NCBI GenBank assembly: GCA_025056555.1
Contig: JANWVZ010000021.1
Location: 1-34,016 of the forward strand
DNA length: 34,016 nucleotides
Reading direction: 5' to 3'
Source of the DNA: Gemmatales bacterium
Lineage (GTDB): Bacteria > Planctomycetota > Planctomycetia > Gemmatales > HRBIN36
The notes beneath the pieces were generated by a model. That model searched no databases. It was not told where the DNA came from and saw nothing but the letters and a program-made list of their open reading frames with translations. The stretch's first letter is position 1. Every line of letters begins with the position of its first letter. Shown in pieces: positions 16,231 to 24,286 of the stretch. A program made the position numbers and the translations under genes.

Positions 16231-17724
16231 ATGGCTCAAACGGCACCCGCCCCGCCAAGCCGATGGCGCTGGATCGGCTACACGCTCACGATCGCGCTGA
16301 CAGCACTGGCGACGGTCGGCATTCTGGCTCTGTGGCAAAACATCACCGAACGCAAACGCGAAGCTCGGGAGACCGTGTTTCGAATCGTCGAGATTACCGA
16401 AGACACCATTGATCCCGCGGTCTGGGCTAAGAACTTTCCGCGCCAGTATGACAGTTACCGGCGCACCGTGGACGTGGAACGTACCAAGCATGGCGGCTCT
16501 GAAGCGTTCCAGAAGCTGGAAAAGGATCCGCGCCTGAAATCGCTGTTTCAAGGCTTTCCCTTCAGCGTGGATTATCGCGAAGAGCGGGGCCATGCCTATA
16601 TGCTCCAGGATCCCGACGAGACTGAACGCCTCAAGGGACCGCAGCGGCCCGGTGGGTGTCTGCATTGCCACGCATCGTCTTTGGGGGCGATGTACCAGCT
16701 AGGCGTGCAGGCTGGTGTTCCTAAAGACGAGAGCCAACGTCAGCAGGCGATCTTCAAAGGTTTCGAGGTGTTATGCTCAAAGAGTTATTGGGAGGTACGC
16801 CCATTGGTGGAGCATCCGGTCAGCTGTGGCGATTGTCACGATCCGCAAAGTTTAGCCTTGCGAGTTACCCGACCAGCTTTCATCTACGCCATCCAGGCCC
16901 TGGCCCGTTCCCAGGATCCCGTACCTCACCTGCCCAGTATTGAACGTTGGCGCGGAGGCGACCGCAAGAAGGAATACGATCCCAACCTGGAAGCGAGTCG
17001 GCAAGAATTACGCTCTCTGGTCTGCGCTCAGTGTCATGTCGAGTACTACTTCCAGCCGCCGAATCGCTTGCTGGTGTATCCTTGGCATCAGGGGTTGAAA
17101 GTAGAACAGATCGAGGCCTATTACGATGCGCAACAGTGGAAGGACTGGACGCACCCAGAAACCGGTGCCCCACTACTCAAAGCACAACATCCAGAGTTTG
17201 AGTTATGGTCGCAGGGCGTCCACGCCCGCGCAGGCGTCGCTTGTGCGGATTGTCACATGCCTTATCGCCGGGAGGGCGCGCTCAAGATCAGCGACCATCA
17301 GGTTCGCAGCCCGCTGCTGAACATCGCGCGTGCGTGTCAGACGTGTCATCCCGTGAACGAAGCGGAATTACTGGCCCGCACTGTCGCCATTCAGGATCGT
17401 ACCGTTGCGTTGCTCGACCGAACCGAGAATGCCCTCATGGATCTCATCGCGGCCTTGGCCCAGGCACGCCAGGCCGGCGTGGACGAGTCGCGCCTTCAGC
17501 AGGCACAACGATTCCATCGGCAGGCTCAATGGCGGCTCGATTTTGTCCTGGCGGAAAACTCCACGGGGTTTCACGCCCCGCAAGAAGCGGCTCGCATTCT
17601 CGCTGAAGCGATTGATCTCGCTCGCCAAGGCCAACTTGCTGCCTGGCGTGCTCAGTCTCTGCGAGTTGTAAGGCCCACAGACGAGAAAACACCTGTCGCA
17701 ATCTTGTTGCCGCGCAGGCCCTGA
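16231..17724 (+). CDS. nrfA: Ammonia-forming cytochrome c nitrite reductase NrfA, with CxxCH at heme 1
   Basis: This 497-residue pentaheme NrfA reduces nitrite to ammonium with six electrons. An N-terminal hydrophobic segment (about 14-35) acts as signal or anchor. Heme sites are CLHCH (143-147), CGDCH (199-203), CAQCH (265-269), CADCH (338-342) and CQTCH (369-373). The active-site set is present: Arg119 in ERGHAY, Tyr272 in HVEYYF and His320 in KAQHPEF; KAQHPE also belongs to the calcium-site region. The odd point is heme 1. Classic NrfA binds it with CxxCK, but here the lysine is His, as reported for some other NrfA such as that of Campylobacter jejuni. The C-terminal helical part ends in a short tail. 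The start has GGGGAAG at good spacing. It pairs with nrfH directly upstream. Confidence 0.95.
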   Translation: MAQTAPAPPSRWRWIGYTLTIALTALATVGILALWQNITERKREARETVFRIVEITEDTIDPAVWAKNFPRQYDSYRRTVDVERTKHGGSEAFQKLEKDPRLKSLFQGFPFSVDYREERGHAYMLQDPDETERLKGPQRPGGCLHCHASSLGAMYQLGVQAGVPKDESQRQQAIFKGFEVLCSKSYWEVRPLVEHPVSCGDCHDPQSLALRVTRPAFIYAIQALARSQDPVPHLPSIERWRGGDRKKEYDPNLEASRQELRSLVCAQCHVEYYFQPPNRLLVYPWHQGLKVEQIEAYYDAQQWKDWTHPETGAPLLKAQHPEFELWSQGVHARAGVACADCHMPYRREGALKISDHQVRSPLLNIARACQTCHPVNEAELLARTVAIQDRTVALLDRTENALMDLIAALAQARQAGVDESRLQQAQRFHRQAQWRLDFVLAENSTGFHAPQEAARILAEAIDLARQGQLAAWRAQSLRVVRPTDEKTPVAILLPRRP

Positions 17725-18078
17725 AAGTGAACGAATCGCTCCGCCGGATTTCCTGCCACCGTTCTTGTGGCTTTACACCGCTGATACCTGCCATCAAATG
17801 CACCCAACGGTAGCACGATTTTGGCAGACAGGTTCCTGCCAGCAAAGAACGGATTATTGGTGCACGAGCAAAGTTTCTGAGCATGGCAGGGGTTCGATGG
17901 TTTCCCCAAGACTCGAAGTTTTCTTGGTTCGTTACACCGACCGCGACAAGCTCCCCGTTTCAGGGAGATGCTTAAGGATTCGCCAACTGAGGCGGAGTTC
18001 ATTCCCAGGTCGAATGTGCCAATTGGATGATTATTCCCCGGCAAGCCCGCTTCAGCGTGCAGGAATCATCCACAGTAC
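17725..18078. other. Spacer between convergent nrfA and nucleoside hydrolase genes
   Basis: There is no gene with a recognisable product. A weak inverted repeat (TGGCAG...CTGCCA near 17822-17841) could help termination; nothing else is seen. Confidence 0.5.
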
Positions 18079-19008
18079 CTAATCGCACAGGTAGCGACGG
18101 AAAACCCGGTGAAGATGCTCGCGAACCGCCGGGAGGTGTACTTCGGTAACCATATCCACATTTGGCGGGGCTCGCCTGGGAGTCAGGTCCACGACTGACA
18201 TGCCGCGCGTCAGTTCTCCTCGAGTTTCGACGTCCACGGTCATCGGGCGAGTGTGAAACGCATGCCGACACGTCAGCACACTGATGCCAAGCACATCTTT
18301 CAGATGGAAGCCTTCGATGCCATATAACCGCGAAGTCGCACCGACACCGTAATGAAGGATTTTTCGCAGAAACCTGCAGGCACGCGTGTCGCGATCCGTG
18401 AACGTGGCAATTTCTGCGGGTGAAACCAGCAATTGCCGGGTGACGTCCAGGGGCACCAGGATGATTGGGGCGCCACAATGCAGGACCTGCCGCGCTGCCT
18501 CTGGGTCGCAATAGAAATGAAACTCCGCAACGGCCGAGGCATTACCCGGCTCCCGCCACGCCCCGCCAACTACCACGATTTGGCGAACTCGCTTAGCCAA
18601 TTGCGGCTCACGGTCCAGGGCTCGTGCCAGCACTGTCAGCGGACCCAGACATACCAGGGTCAGTTCATCGGCATACTCCGTAGTCAATTCCACCAGTAAC
18701 TTGTCCGAAGGAAGAGTGCGATGACGGCCTGCGTATGGCCAGGAAATGCCCCCCAGGCCGCCGGAGCCGTGCAGGCGTGTTCCCTCAACTTCATAACGCA
18801 CGGGCAACGCTTCCCCCAATCGGGGCCAGCGCGGCGGATCGAGATTATCCACGACGATTTGTACGTTGCGGGTCGCTTCCTCGGCCGAAATGTTCCCCGC
18901 CGTCGCCGCTATTCCTACCACCTCCAACTGCGGATCGTACAACGCAGCCGCGATGGCCACCGCCGTGTCTATCCCTGGATCGGCAATCAGCGCAACTTTA
19001 TGAGCCAT
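18079..19008 (-). CDS. Nucleoside hydrolase-like protein with altered metal site
   Basis: This 309-residue protein is of the inosine-uridine-preferring nucleoside hydrolase family, which cleaves the N-glycosidic bond of ribonucleosides using a bound Ca2+. The N-terminus KVALIADPGIDTAVAIAAAL matches the family's DxDPGxDDxxA, but the second Asp of the DD pair (a Ca2+ ligand in characterised enzymes) is Thr15. TAGN (Asn39) and EEATRNVQ are kept, and VDVETRGELTRGMSVVD is a strong C-terminal family match. The usual catalytic HDP motif appears as KDV in FHLKDVLGIS, so the His is lost while the Asp stays. The family call is firm. Catalysis may be altered, or the substrate may not be a standard nucleoside. 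The SD is weak. Confidence 0.87.
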   Translation of the reverse strand: MAHKVALIADPGIDTAVAIAAALYDPQLEVVGIAATAGNISAEEATRNVQIVVDNLDPPRWPRLGEALPVRYEVEGTRLHGSGGLGGISWPYAGRHRTLPSDKLLVELTTEYADELTLVCLGPLTVLARALDREPQLAKRVRQIVVVGGAWREPGNASAVAEFHFYCDPEAARQVLHCGAPIILVPLDVTRQLLVSPAEIATFTDRDTRACRFLRKILHYGVGATSRLYGIEGFHLKDVLGISVLTCRHAFHTRPMTVDVETRGELTRGMSVVDLTPRRAPPNVDMVTEVHLPAVREHLHRVFRRYLCD

Positions 19009-19847
19009 ATGGTTATCTTAGCAATTCCGTCCGGGTTCGGCGCACCTTTGGCCGGAATGAATGACACTCTCCTGGTCTTTCCCTTTCTTCTCAGCGGCTC
19101 GGCAAACTCATTGCTTGTAATTCCTCTGGATAGAGAAAGAAACTCAGTGTTCCATAATCACCGGTTGTAATTTATATAAATTCGGGTTGGCCTACCCGGA
19201 TTCTCTCAAGCAGGACGGAGAAAGGCTAAATAATTAAGCGGACGGGGTTTCACCAACATGTCTCCTCGGAATAATCTCAAAGGGATGATACGGTACCTCG
19301 GTTCTTACCTCCTTGCCCCCTGCGTTTCACCAATGTGTCCCCCGAAATAATGTCAAGGGACCTTGTTACTGCAATTTCTCCAGGACGGAATTGTTTAGCG
19401 TTTCACCAACGTGTCTCCTTCGGATAATCACAAGGGGGCAGGTAGAACACATGGGCCCCAAGCTTGAAAGATGGCATTTCGTCAGATGGCGGTTCGATTT
19501 GACTCCCGGAATGTCAGACTGTGTCTGGAGAGAGAAACTTTCGCTCGTTAACCGTCCCAAGTCAGAGGTAAGATAAGTCAACTTGCGAGTTTCCCATAAT
19601 GATATACCATTTGTGAGGAGAAATGCTACCATTCTGCCAGCCAGATGAGTCTATCCAGCGGAGTTTGTCGCTGGTATAATAAGCTGTCCCAGTGTGGCAT
19701 ACCCATGGGATTCCTTCCGCCTATTCGAACACACTAGCGGTAATTTCTCAGTCTGGCAATCCTGACGAAGTTGGCAGGGGCTACCATTAACGCTGGGAGG
19801 TGCTCCAGGCCAACACCAACTCGATCTGCTTCCACAATCAGTATCAC
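19009..19847. other. Gene-poor spacer with three-copy repeat upstream of tRNA-Ala
   Basis: There is no credible ORF; the 76-149 residue track entries overlap in several frames without signatures. The stretch contains the repeat array at 19247-19436. The 9-mer CAGGACGGA occurs near 19211 and again near 19381, inside and outside the array, consistent with a longer decayed repeat. Confidence 0.55.
19247..19436. repeat. Three degenerate ~37-bp direct repeats, 76-77 bp period
   Basis: Copies lie at 19247-19284, 19324-19359 and 19400-19436. All start GTTTCACCAA, continue with (C/T)(A/G)TGTC and end with an AAGGG block; the middle varies around CGGAATAATC. Spacers are 39 and 40 nt and unrelated except for small matches. 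Copies differ at several positions, more than expected for an active CRISPR. No cas gene is in the window. Repeated transposase-binding sites at the end of a lost IS21- or Tn7-like element are one alternative. Confidence 0.8.
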
Positions 19848-19920
19848 GGGGCGGTAGCTCAATTGGGAGAGCGCAGCTTTCGCACGGCTGAGGCTACGGG
19901 TTCGAGTCCCGTCCGCTCCA
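19848..19920 (+). tRNA. tRNA-Ala (anticodon CGC)
   Basis: This is a full cloverleaf of 73 nt. The acceptor GGGGCGG pairs with CCGCTCC and includes the G3:U70 pair that marks alanine tRNA. The D arm is GCTC/GAGC. The anticodon stem CAGCT/GGCTG (closing G-U) has loop TTCGCAC, giving anticodon CGC, which reads GCG. The variable loop is AGGCT, the T arm ACGGG TTCGAGT CCCGT, and the discriminator A. CCA is not encoded. It stands alone between gene-poor flanks. Confidence 0.95.
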
Positions 19921-20723
19921 TTACCCCGCGCATCAGCATGGAAATCGTCCGCTAAGCCCGCCACCTAAGTTCGCCAGTATGAAAACCTGTATAATTACTT
20001 TTGACCTTAGGGAGGTCCGCAGTTCCGAGATTGCCGAAGGCTGAACCTCGTGCTTTCAGTCAAATTGCAGTTCAGTTAGCCGAGATTGTGAGCACCACAT
20101 GACATGGCAGCCGCCGGTCTGTGTCTTACAAGCTACTTTCTGGTAAAGCTCAGCCAGCAGCAAGATCAGAGTTTCGGGCTTAGCCACCACAATAAACGTT
20201 GTGGCCTCCAGGCTTCCAATGTTGTTTAGGGAGTGGCAGGCTATCGTTTGTGGTCCGGCCGGTGCGTAATCTTCGTTGCAGCGCTGAAGACGAGTAGCGT
20301 GTTTGTCTGCAGTAAATGTGTAATCCAACGGATGCAAAAGAGTGCGTCGCTGAAGGTAGCGGAGACACCAGAAGCCAGGGCAACAGCCGACATGGGGCGC
20401 AAAAGCAGGTTGGAAATATGTGTACCAACCACGTTGTTACTATAGGCTTCCAAGGCTAAGAGGCAGAATTGTTACGCTGGTAAATAGGAGGTTTCAGTGT
20501 ATAAAGCAGGTTGTCGGCAGCAAACTCGGCCGTGAATCCAGGCATTATGCTCACAGAAGCCGCTGAGAAATGACCTTCGATATTGTGTTATCAAGATATC
20601 GTATTATCGGCACGTTAACCATTGCTCCTGACTTCAGTGGTCAGGTGCTGGTCAATGGAGAAGGAGGCTTCGAGGAATTGAGCGGCGAAGCTTGCGGTTC
20701 AGTTTGCTTCGCCAGTCAATTTG
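19921..20723. other. Gene-poor spacer downstream of tRNA-Ala
   Basis: I see no gene I can support. No repeat of the tRNA 3' end was found that would mark an att site. A 56-codon ORF at 20570-20740 is discussed under rejected items. Confidence 0.5.
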
Positions 20724-21779
20724 TTAGTCAATCTTGTTAGGGAAAGGTGCAGCACCGCCCATCATCCTCTGAAGTTGTTCGAAAATCGTCTTCAGGGCGG
20801 CTTCATTCAGCTCCAATTCGATGCTGGCAATGGAGCCTTTTTGATCGGTTTTTAGTTTGCCGACGACATCTTGAAGCAGCTGACCGAGGTTCTTGTCAGA
20901 GGCCGCTGCCAGAACTAGTATAGCGCGAAGTTTTTCGAAACCTGCGCGAAACTCCCGAGCGGCGTCGGCATCGGTCGCGTGAGCCCGCAGACCGACGGTA
21001 ACTTTGTCAGTAACCGCGATGCTCAGGCTGGCGCCAACAAATTTGTCAATCAAATCCGCAGCATTCGGGTCGTTCTGGGCCAAGTCTTTGAGCAGTTGGA
21101 ACTTGTTCATCGCAAACCAGAACGATTGTCGCTGCGGAATCGCCTCAATGACGGCTTTAAGCTCCGGACTGATGCCGCTTGGTTTAGAATCCGCGCTTAT
21201 GCTGTCCAAAGATTTCTTCAGGCGGCTCAGTTCGTTGGAGAAGATAATCAAACCGTCGTCAGCCACGCAAATGTGGATTGATTGTTGTTCATCATCAGTT
21301 GCCGCTCTACTGAAGATCGTGTGGTCCCGATATTTTTGGGTAGTTAGGTCTTCGTTCTTCTTCATGGCCCGCACGACACTATCCCGGGAGAATTGGCCAC
21401 GAAGAATGACGAGTAATTCGAAATCCTTCGGATTCACGTCTACAGGATTGTTCGGATTGATCTCCTTGGGGAGCTTGGTGAATGCAAGACTGACCGAGTG
21501 TATGTCCTTCAGTACGTTGATGCCGGTTTCCTCCTGGAACTTCCGAAGGTTTTCGTCATTCCGCAACGCGTTCTGGAGTTGCCCAGCGACGTATTTCTTG
21601 AACAGTTTGGAATCTTGTACGTTCTTGAGATTCACGTGGAAGACCATGACACTTTCGGGCGGTAGTAGCTTGTCTGCCGTCTCTGCGCGAGCGGAACTGG
21701 GACAGCCTAGCCAAACCGCCAAGCCTGCCGCCAATGCGACCACCAGGGTGCCTGACATACCACGGCGAAGAGCCGACAT
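20724..21779 (-). CDS. Exported protein of unknown function
   Basis: This 351-residue protein has a clear signal peptide (SGTLVVALAAGLAVWLGCPSSARA|ETADKLLPP). The cysteine in WLGC does not fit a standard lipobox, so cleavage after ARA by signal peptidase I is more likely. The mature part begins KLLPPESVMVFHVNLKNVQDSKLFKKY, a pattern (levels of 'LLPxdsv..vhvn') seen in planctomycete exported proteins and loosely like DUF3352. The middle and C-terminal parts are charged and alternate helix and strand, without catalytic motifs. AAGGAGG 5 nt before the ATG makes the start firm. Function is not known. Confidence 0.85.
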   Translation of the reverse strand: MSALRRGMSGTLVVALAAGLAVWLGCPSSARAETADKLLPPESVMVFHVNLKNVQDSKLFKKYVAGQLQNALRNDENLRKFQEETGINVLKDIHSVSLAFTKLPKEINPNNPVDVNPKDFELLVILRGQFSRDSVVRAMKKNEDLTTQKYRDHTIFSRAATDDEQQSIHICVADDGLIIFSNELSRLKKSLDSISADSKPSGISPELKAVIEAIPQRQSFWFAMNKFQLLKDLAQNDPNAADLIDKFVGASLSIAVTDKVTVGLRAHATDADAAREFRAGFEKLRAILVLAAASDKNLGQLLQDVVGKLKTDQKGSIASIELELNEAALKTIFEQLQRMMGGAAPFPNKID

Positions 21780-21861
21780 GTGTTCCTCCTTTCCTTTGTT
21801 TGGTAGGTTTTACTACTTGTTTTTATACCATCCTTCTTGTTGAGGGGTTTCAACCAAATCT

Positions 21862-23052
21862 CTAACAGCATAACCGTTTTATTAAACATTTCAAGTAGGA
21901 CGATTCGCGGCAGGCGACGGCGATGGGATGGTCGGGGGGTTGATAATGCCGTTCGAGAATCTGCACCTGGCGTCGCGCTTTGGTGGCCGCCTGATTGGAT
22001 AACTCCTCCAGCATATCCATCGTGATCAACCCAGAACAGCAACACGTCACCAGTATGCCTCCCGGCTCCAACAGCAGTAAACTCAAAGCCAGCAGACGGC
22101 GGTATCCTTTGAGGGCGTTTTCGACGGCACTCTGCCGATGGGCAAACTTCGGCGGGTCGAGGATGATCAGGTCATAGCGCTGGCGGTTGCGTGCCTGTTC
22201 TTCGAGGAAACGGAATACCTCCGCTTCCACGAAACGCACCTGCACGAGGTGGTTGCGTTGGGCGTTGCACTGTGCTAATTGAATGGCGGAACTGGAACTA
22301 TCCACGCCGATGACCTCGATAGCCCCGGCGTGGGCGGCGTGCAGGGCGAAGCCGCCGGTGTAACAAAACGCGTCGAGTACGCGACGCCCCTTAGCATAAC
22401 GACGCACGGCACGGCGATTGTCCCGCTGGTCGAGATAAAAGCCAGTTTTTTGACCGCCTAGTAAGTCCACTAGGAACACCACGCCATCTTCCTCAATAGC
22501 TACGGGTTCCTTAGGCGTATCGCCCCACAGCACTCCTTCGGTTAGCTCAAGTCCTTCCAGCGGTGCGATGCTTTTTTCTGTGCGCAGCAAAATCCCTCGA
22601 GGTTGCAGTAGCTCGACCAACAGGGTGGTGAAGATCTCGCGGCGTAACGCTAAGCCCAGCCCTGTGAACTGCATCACGACCCAACCGTCGTACCAATCCA
22701 CGGTCAATCCCGACAGACCATCGCCTTCGCTGAACACCAGGCGGCAGGCTTTACCCGGGCCAAGCAGGTGGAGCACCTCCCGGCGCAGTTGAATTGCTTG
22801 CTGCAACCTATGACGCCAGAACGCCATGTCCAGCGGTTGATTCATCTCCCAGCAATACAAACGGACGCGCACTCGGCTGCGACTGTTATAAAGTCCGCGT
22901 GCAATGAAGTGGCCGCCGTGTGAAAACACTTCAACCTCGTCTCCATCCGTTGGTTGGCCCTGGACCTGGGCTATCGCCCCTGCATAAATCCAGGGGTGCC
23001 TTGAGAAAAACGGTTTGGCCCGACGCGACCGCAAAATGACTGTGGCAGGCAT
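21862..23052 (-). CDS. Class I SAM-dependent rRNA methyltransferase, RlmI-like (23S rRNA m5C)
   Basis: I start this 396-residue protein at the ATG at 23052 (MPATVILRSRRAKPFFSRHPWIYAGA), behind GGGAGAGGAA, dropping eight residues of the longer ORF; the length then equals E. coli RlmI. Residues 1-75 form a PUA-type RNA-binding domain with the usual HPW(I/V)Y start. The Rossmann methyltransferase part has the SAM motif LDAFCYTGGFALHAAHAGA, the acidic GVDSSSSAI, DLIILDPPKFA, and VTCCCSG, which corresponds to the TCSCS catalytic-cysteine loop. Expected reaction: methylation of C5 of a cytosine of 23S rRNA (C1962 in E. coli). RlmK/RlmL-like relatives are possible, but the whole-length match favours RlmI. 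It is divergent from yidD. Confidence 0.92.
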   Translation of the reverse strand: MPATVILRSRRAKPFFSRHPWIYAGAIAQVQGQPTDGDEVEVFSHGGHFIARGLYNSRSRVRVRLYCWEMNQPLDMAFWRHRLQQAIQLRREVLHLLGPGKACRLVFSEGDGLSGLTVDWYDGWVVMQFTGLGLALRREIFTTLLVELLQPRGILLRTEKSIAPLEGLELTEGVLWGDTPKEPVAIEEDGVVFLVDLLGGQKTGFYLDQRDNRRAVRRYAKGRRVLDAFCYTGGFALHAAHAGAIEVIGVDSSSSAIQLAQCNAQRNHLVQVRFVEAEVFRFLEEQARNRQRYDLIILDPPKFAHRQSAVENALKGYRRLLALSLLLLEPGGILVTCCCSGLITMDMLEELSNQAATKARRQVQILERHYQPPDHPIAVACRESSYLKCLIKRLCC

Positions 23053-23100
23053 GGTTCCTCTCCCATCGCACCACACCAGAATGCCGGCGCGGGGTATAGT

Positions 23101-23106
23101 TATAAT
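23101..23106 (+). promoter_or_regulatory. Candidate -10 element in the rlmI-like/yidD divergent spacer
   Basis: TATAAT (perfect) lies in the 107-bp spacer between the two divergent starts. No good -35 is visible on the plus strand. On the minus strand TTCAGA and TATACC are 18 bp apart and could serve the methyltransferase gene. Confidence 0.25.
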
Positions 23107-23159
23107 GACTAAAGGCTCTGAATCTTAGCAGTAGTTCGTCTTCATGCCGACTCCGCGCT

Positions 23160-23474
23160 ATGGCTAACGACTGGATTGCTACGCCCGAGGTAGCACAGGG
23201 ATCTGGGCAAGTCGGCTCAAGTACGACTGAACGGCGGAGTATTGTGTCGCGATGGTGCTGCGGACTCGTAATAATATTGGTGAAATTGTACCGCCTGATG
23301 GTGCGACCAATCCTGTTGGTAGTCTTTGGGCCATGCTGCCGTTTTGAGCCCAGTTGCAGCGAGTATATGCTGCAAGCAGTGCGCAAGTATGGCCCTCTTC
23401 GAGGAGTCGCCAAAGGGTTAGGACGAATAGCACGCTGTCATCCCTGGTCGGCTGGGGGATACGATCCACCGTGA
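23160..23474 (+). CDS. yidD: Membrane protein insertion efficiency factor YidD
   Basis: This 104-residue protein has the complete YidD core: LVKLYRLMVRPILLVVFGPCCRFEPSCSEYMLQAVRKYGPLRGVAKGLGRIARCHPWSAGGYDPP. It includes the conserved CRFxPSCSEY and RCHPWxxGGxDP motifs. YidD helps YidC insert inner-membrane proteins and sits at the membrane through an amphipathic helix. The first 30 residues are unlike the family, so translation may begin later, but no good internal start is seen before the core. In most bacteria yidD lies between rnpA and yidC; here neither is nearby. Confidence 0.93.
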   Translation: MANDWIATPEVAQGSGQVGSSTTERRSIVSRWCCGLVIILVKLYRLMVRPILLVVFGPCCRFEPSCSEYMLQAVRKYGPLRGVAKGLGRIARCHPWSAGGYDPP

Positions 23475-23797
23475 AAAGCGATATTCTCGTCTGGCTGGGC
23501 TGCTGATCTGCCACCAGGTAAAACGATTGCTGCGGTAAATTTATCGCCGTGAGAAATAGTCAACGAATGCCCACACGATAACGCTGACAGGGAACCCCAA
23601 AACCAGTACTAAGCCAGCAACTCAGGATCGCTCAGGAATAGCAGGAGCAGAGACCCATTCGAGCGTGCAGGAATGCGGTCAGAGAGCGCTTTGCTTGACA
23701 GTTGGAAGGGGGCTGTTAGAATGCCAATGGGCGGAAGCGGCACCTGCTTCAGTGGGCGAACCAAGGGTTGGAGGCTTCTGGAAAGTGGTGAATCACC
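23475..23797. other. Spacer upstream of the mcsA-mcsA-mcsB operon
   Basis: There is no gene. It holds the promoter at 23695-23722. A small palindrome GGTGAATCACC overlaps the start region of the first mcsA (about 23787-23797), where it could shade the ribosome site; no strong SD is seen there. Confidence 0.5.
23695..23722 (+). promoter_or_regulatory. Sigma70-like promoter of the mcsA-mcsA-mcsB operon
   Basis: TTGACA (perfect), 16 bp, TAGAAT (one mismatch), about 75 bp upstream of the first ATG. No CIRCE (TTAGCACTC-N9-GAGTGCTAA) or CtsR-type heptad repeat is visible beside it, so regulation differs from the Bacillus clpC operon. Confidence 0.6.
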
Positions 23798-24286
23798 ATG
23801 AAGTGCCAGCGCTGTAACAAACGGGCTGTCCTCCATATTACGGAAAACCTCGGCGAAGGGCAAATCGAGGAGTTGCACTTTTGCGAGGAGTGTGGGGCGC
23901 GTTATCTGTCGGAGCCGATACCCGGCACACAAACCCCTGGCGGTAGCGGGACCAGCGCGGAATTGGAATTTTTGCAGCAATGGGACCAACTGTGCTGTCC
24001 GGAATGCGGTGCTACACTGAAGGATTTTCGCAATACTGGACGCCTTGGTTGCCCTCGCGACTATGAACACTTCCGCGAACAACTGCAACCGCTATTGCAA
24101 AGCATTCACGGTGATACACAACACCTGGGAAAAGCTCCCAGCCAGTCGGCAAATGTGGAGCTAAAGCGTCGGGAACTGGCACGGTTGCGCCGCCTGATGC
24201 AGGAACTTATCAATGCTGAACGCTACGAAGAGGCAGCCCGTCTGCGCGATCAGATTCGCCAATTGGAAGCGCGGACTCAATCATGA
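23798..24286 (+). CDS. mcsA: McsA-like zinc/UVR-motif protein, copy 1
   Basis: This 162-residue protein starts MKCQRCNKRAVLHITE, a zinc-finger opening typical of McsA. Cysteine pairs at CQRC, CEEC and CPEC plus GCPRDY fit two zinc sites in the first half. The C-terminus ELARLRRLMQELINAERYEEAARLRDQIRQLE is a complete UVR (UvrB/UvrC) motif. In Bacillus, McsA activates the arginine kinase McsB, which tags proteins with phospho-arginine for ClpCP. The stop overlaps the next gene's start by 4 bp (ATGA), so translation is coupled. Confidence 0.93.
   Translation: MKCQRCNKRAVLHITENLGEGQIEELHFCEECGARYLSEPIPGTQTPGGSGTSAELEFLQQWDQLCCPECGATLKDFRNTGRLGCPRDYEHFREQLQPLLQSIHGDTQHLGKAPSQSANVELKRRELARLRRLMQELINAERYEEAARLRDQIRQLEARTQS

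Noticed and set aside
19247-19436. CRISPR array
   Set aside because: Only three copies that differ at many positions, no cas genes, no leader; listed as a degenerate repeat instead.
20570-20740. 56-codon plus-strand ORF (MTFDIVLSRYRIIGT...) ending inside the 3' end of the minus-strand gene
   Set aside because: No SD and no known family; length is within chance for this composition. Kept only as a note because the amino acid mix is not absurd.
23609-24088. 159-residue minus-strand ORF over the start of mcsA
   Set aside because: It is antisense to a clear McsA reading frame and has no signature.
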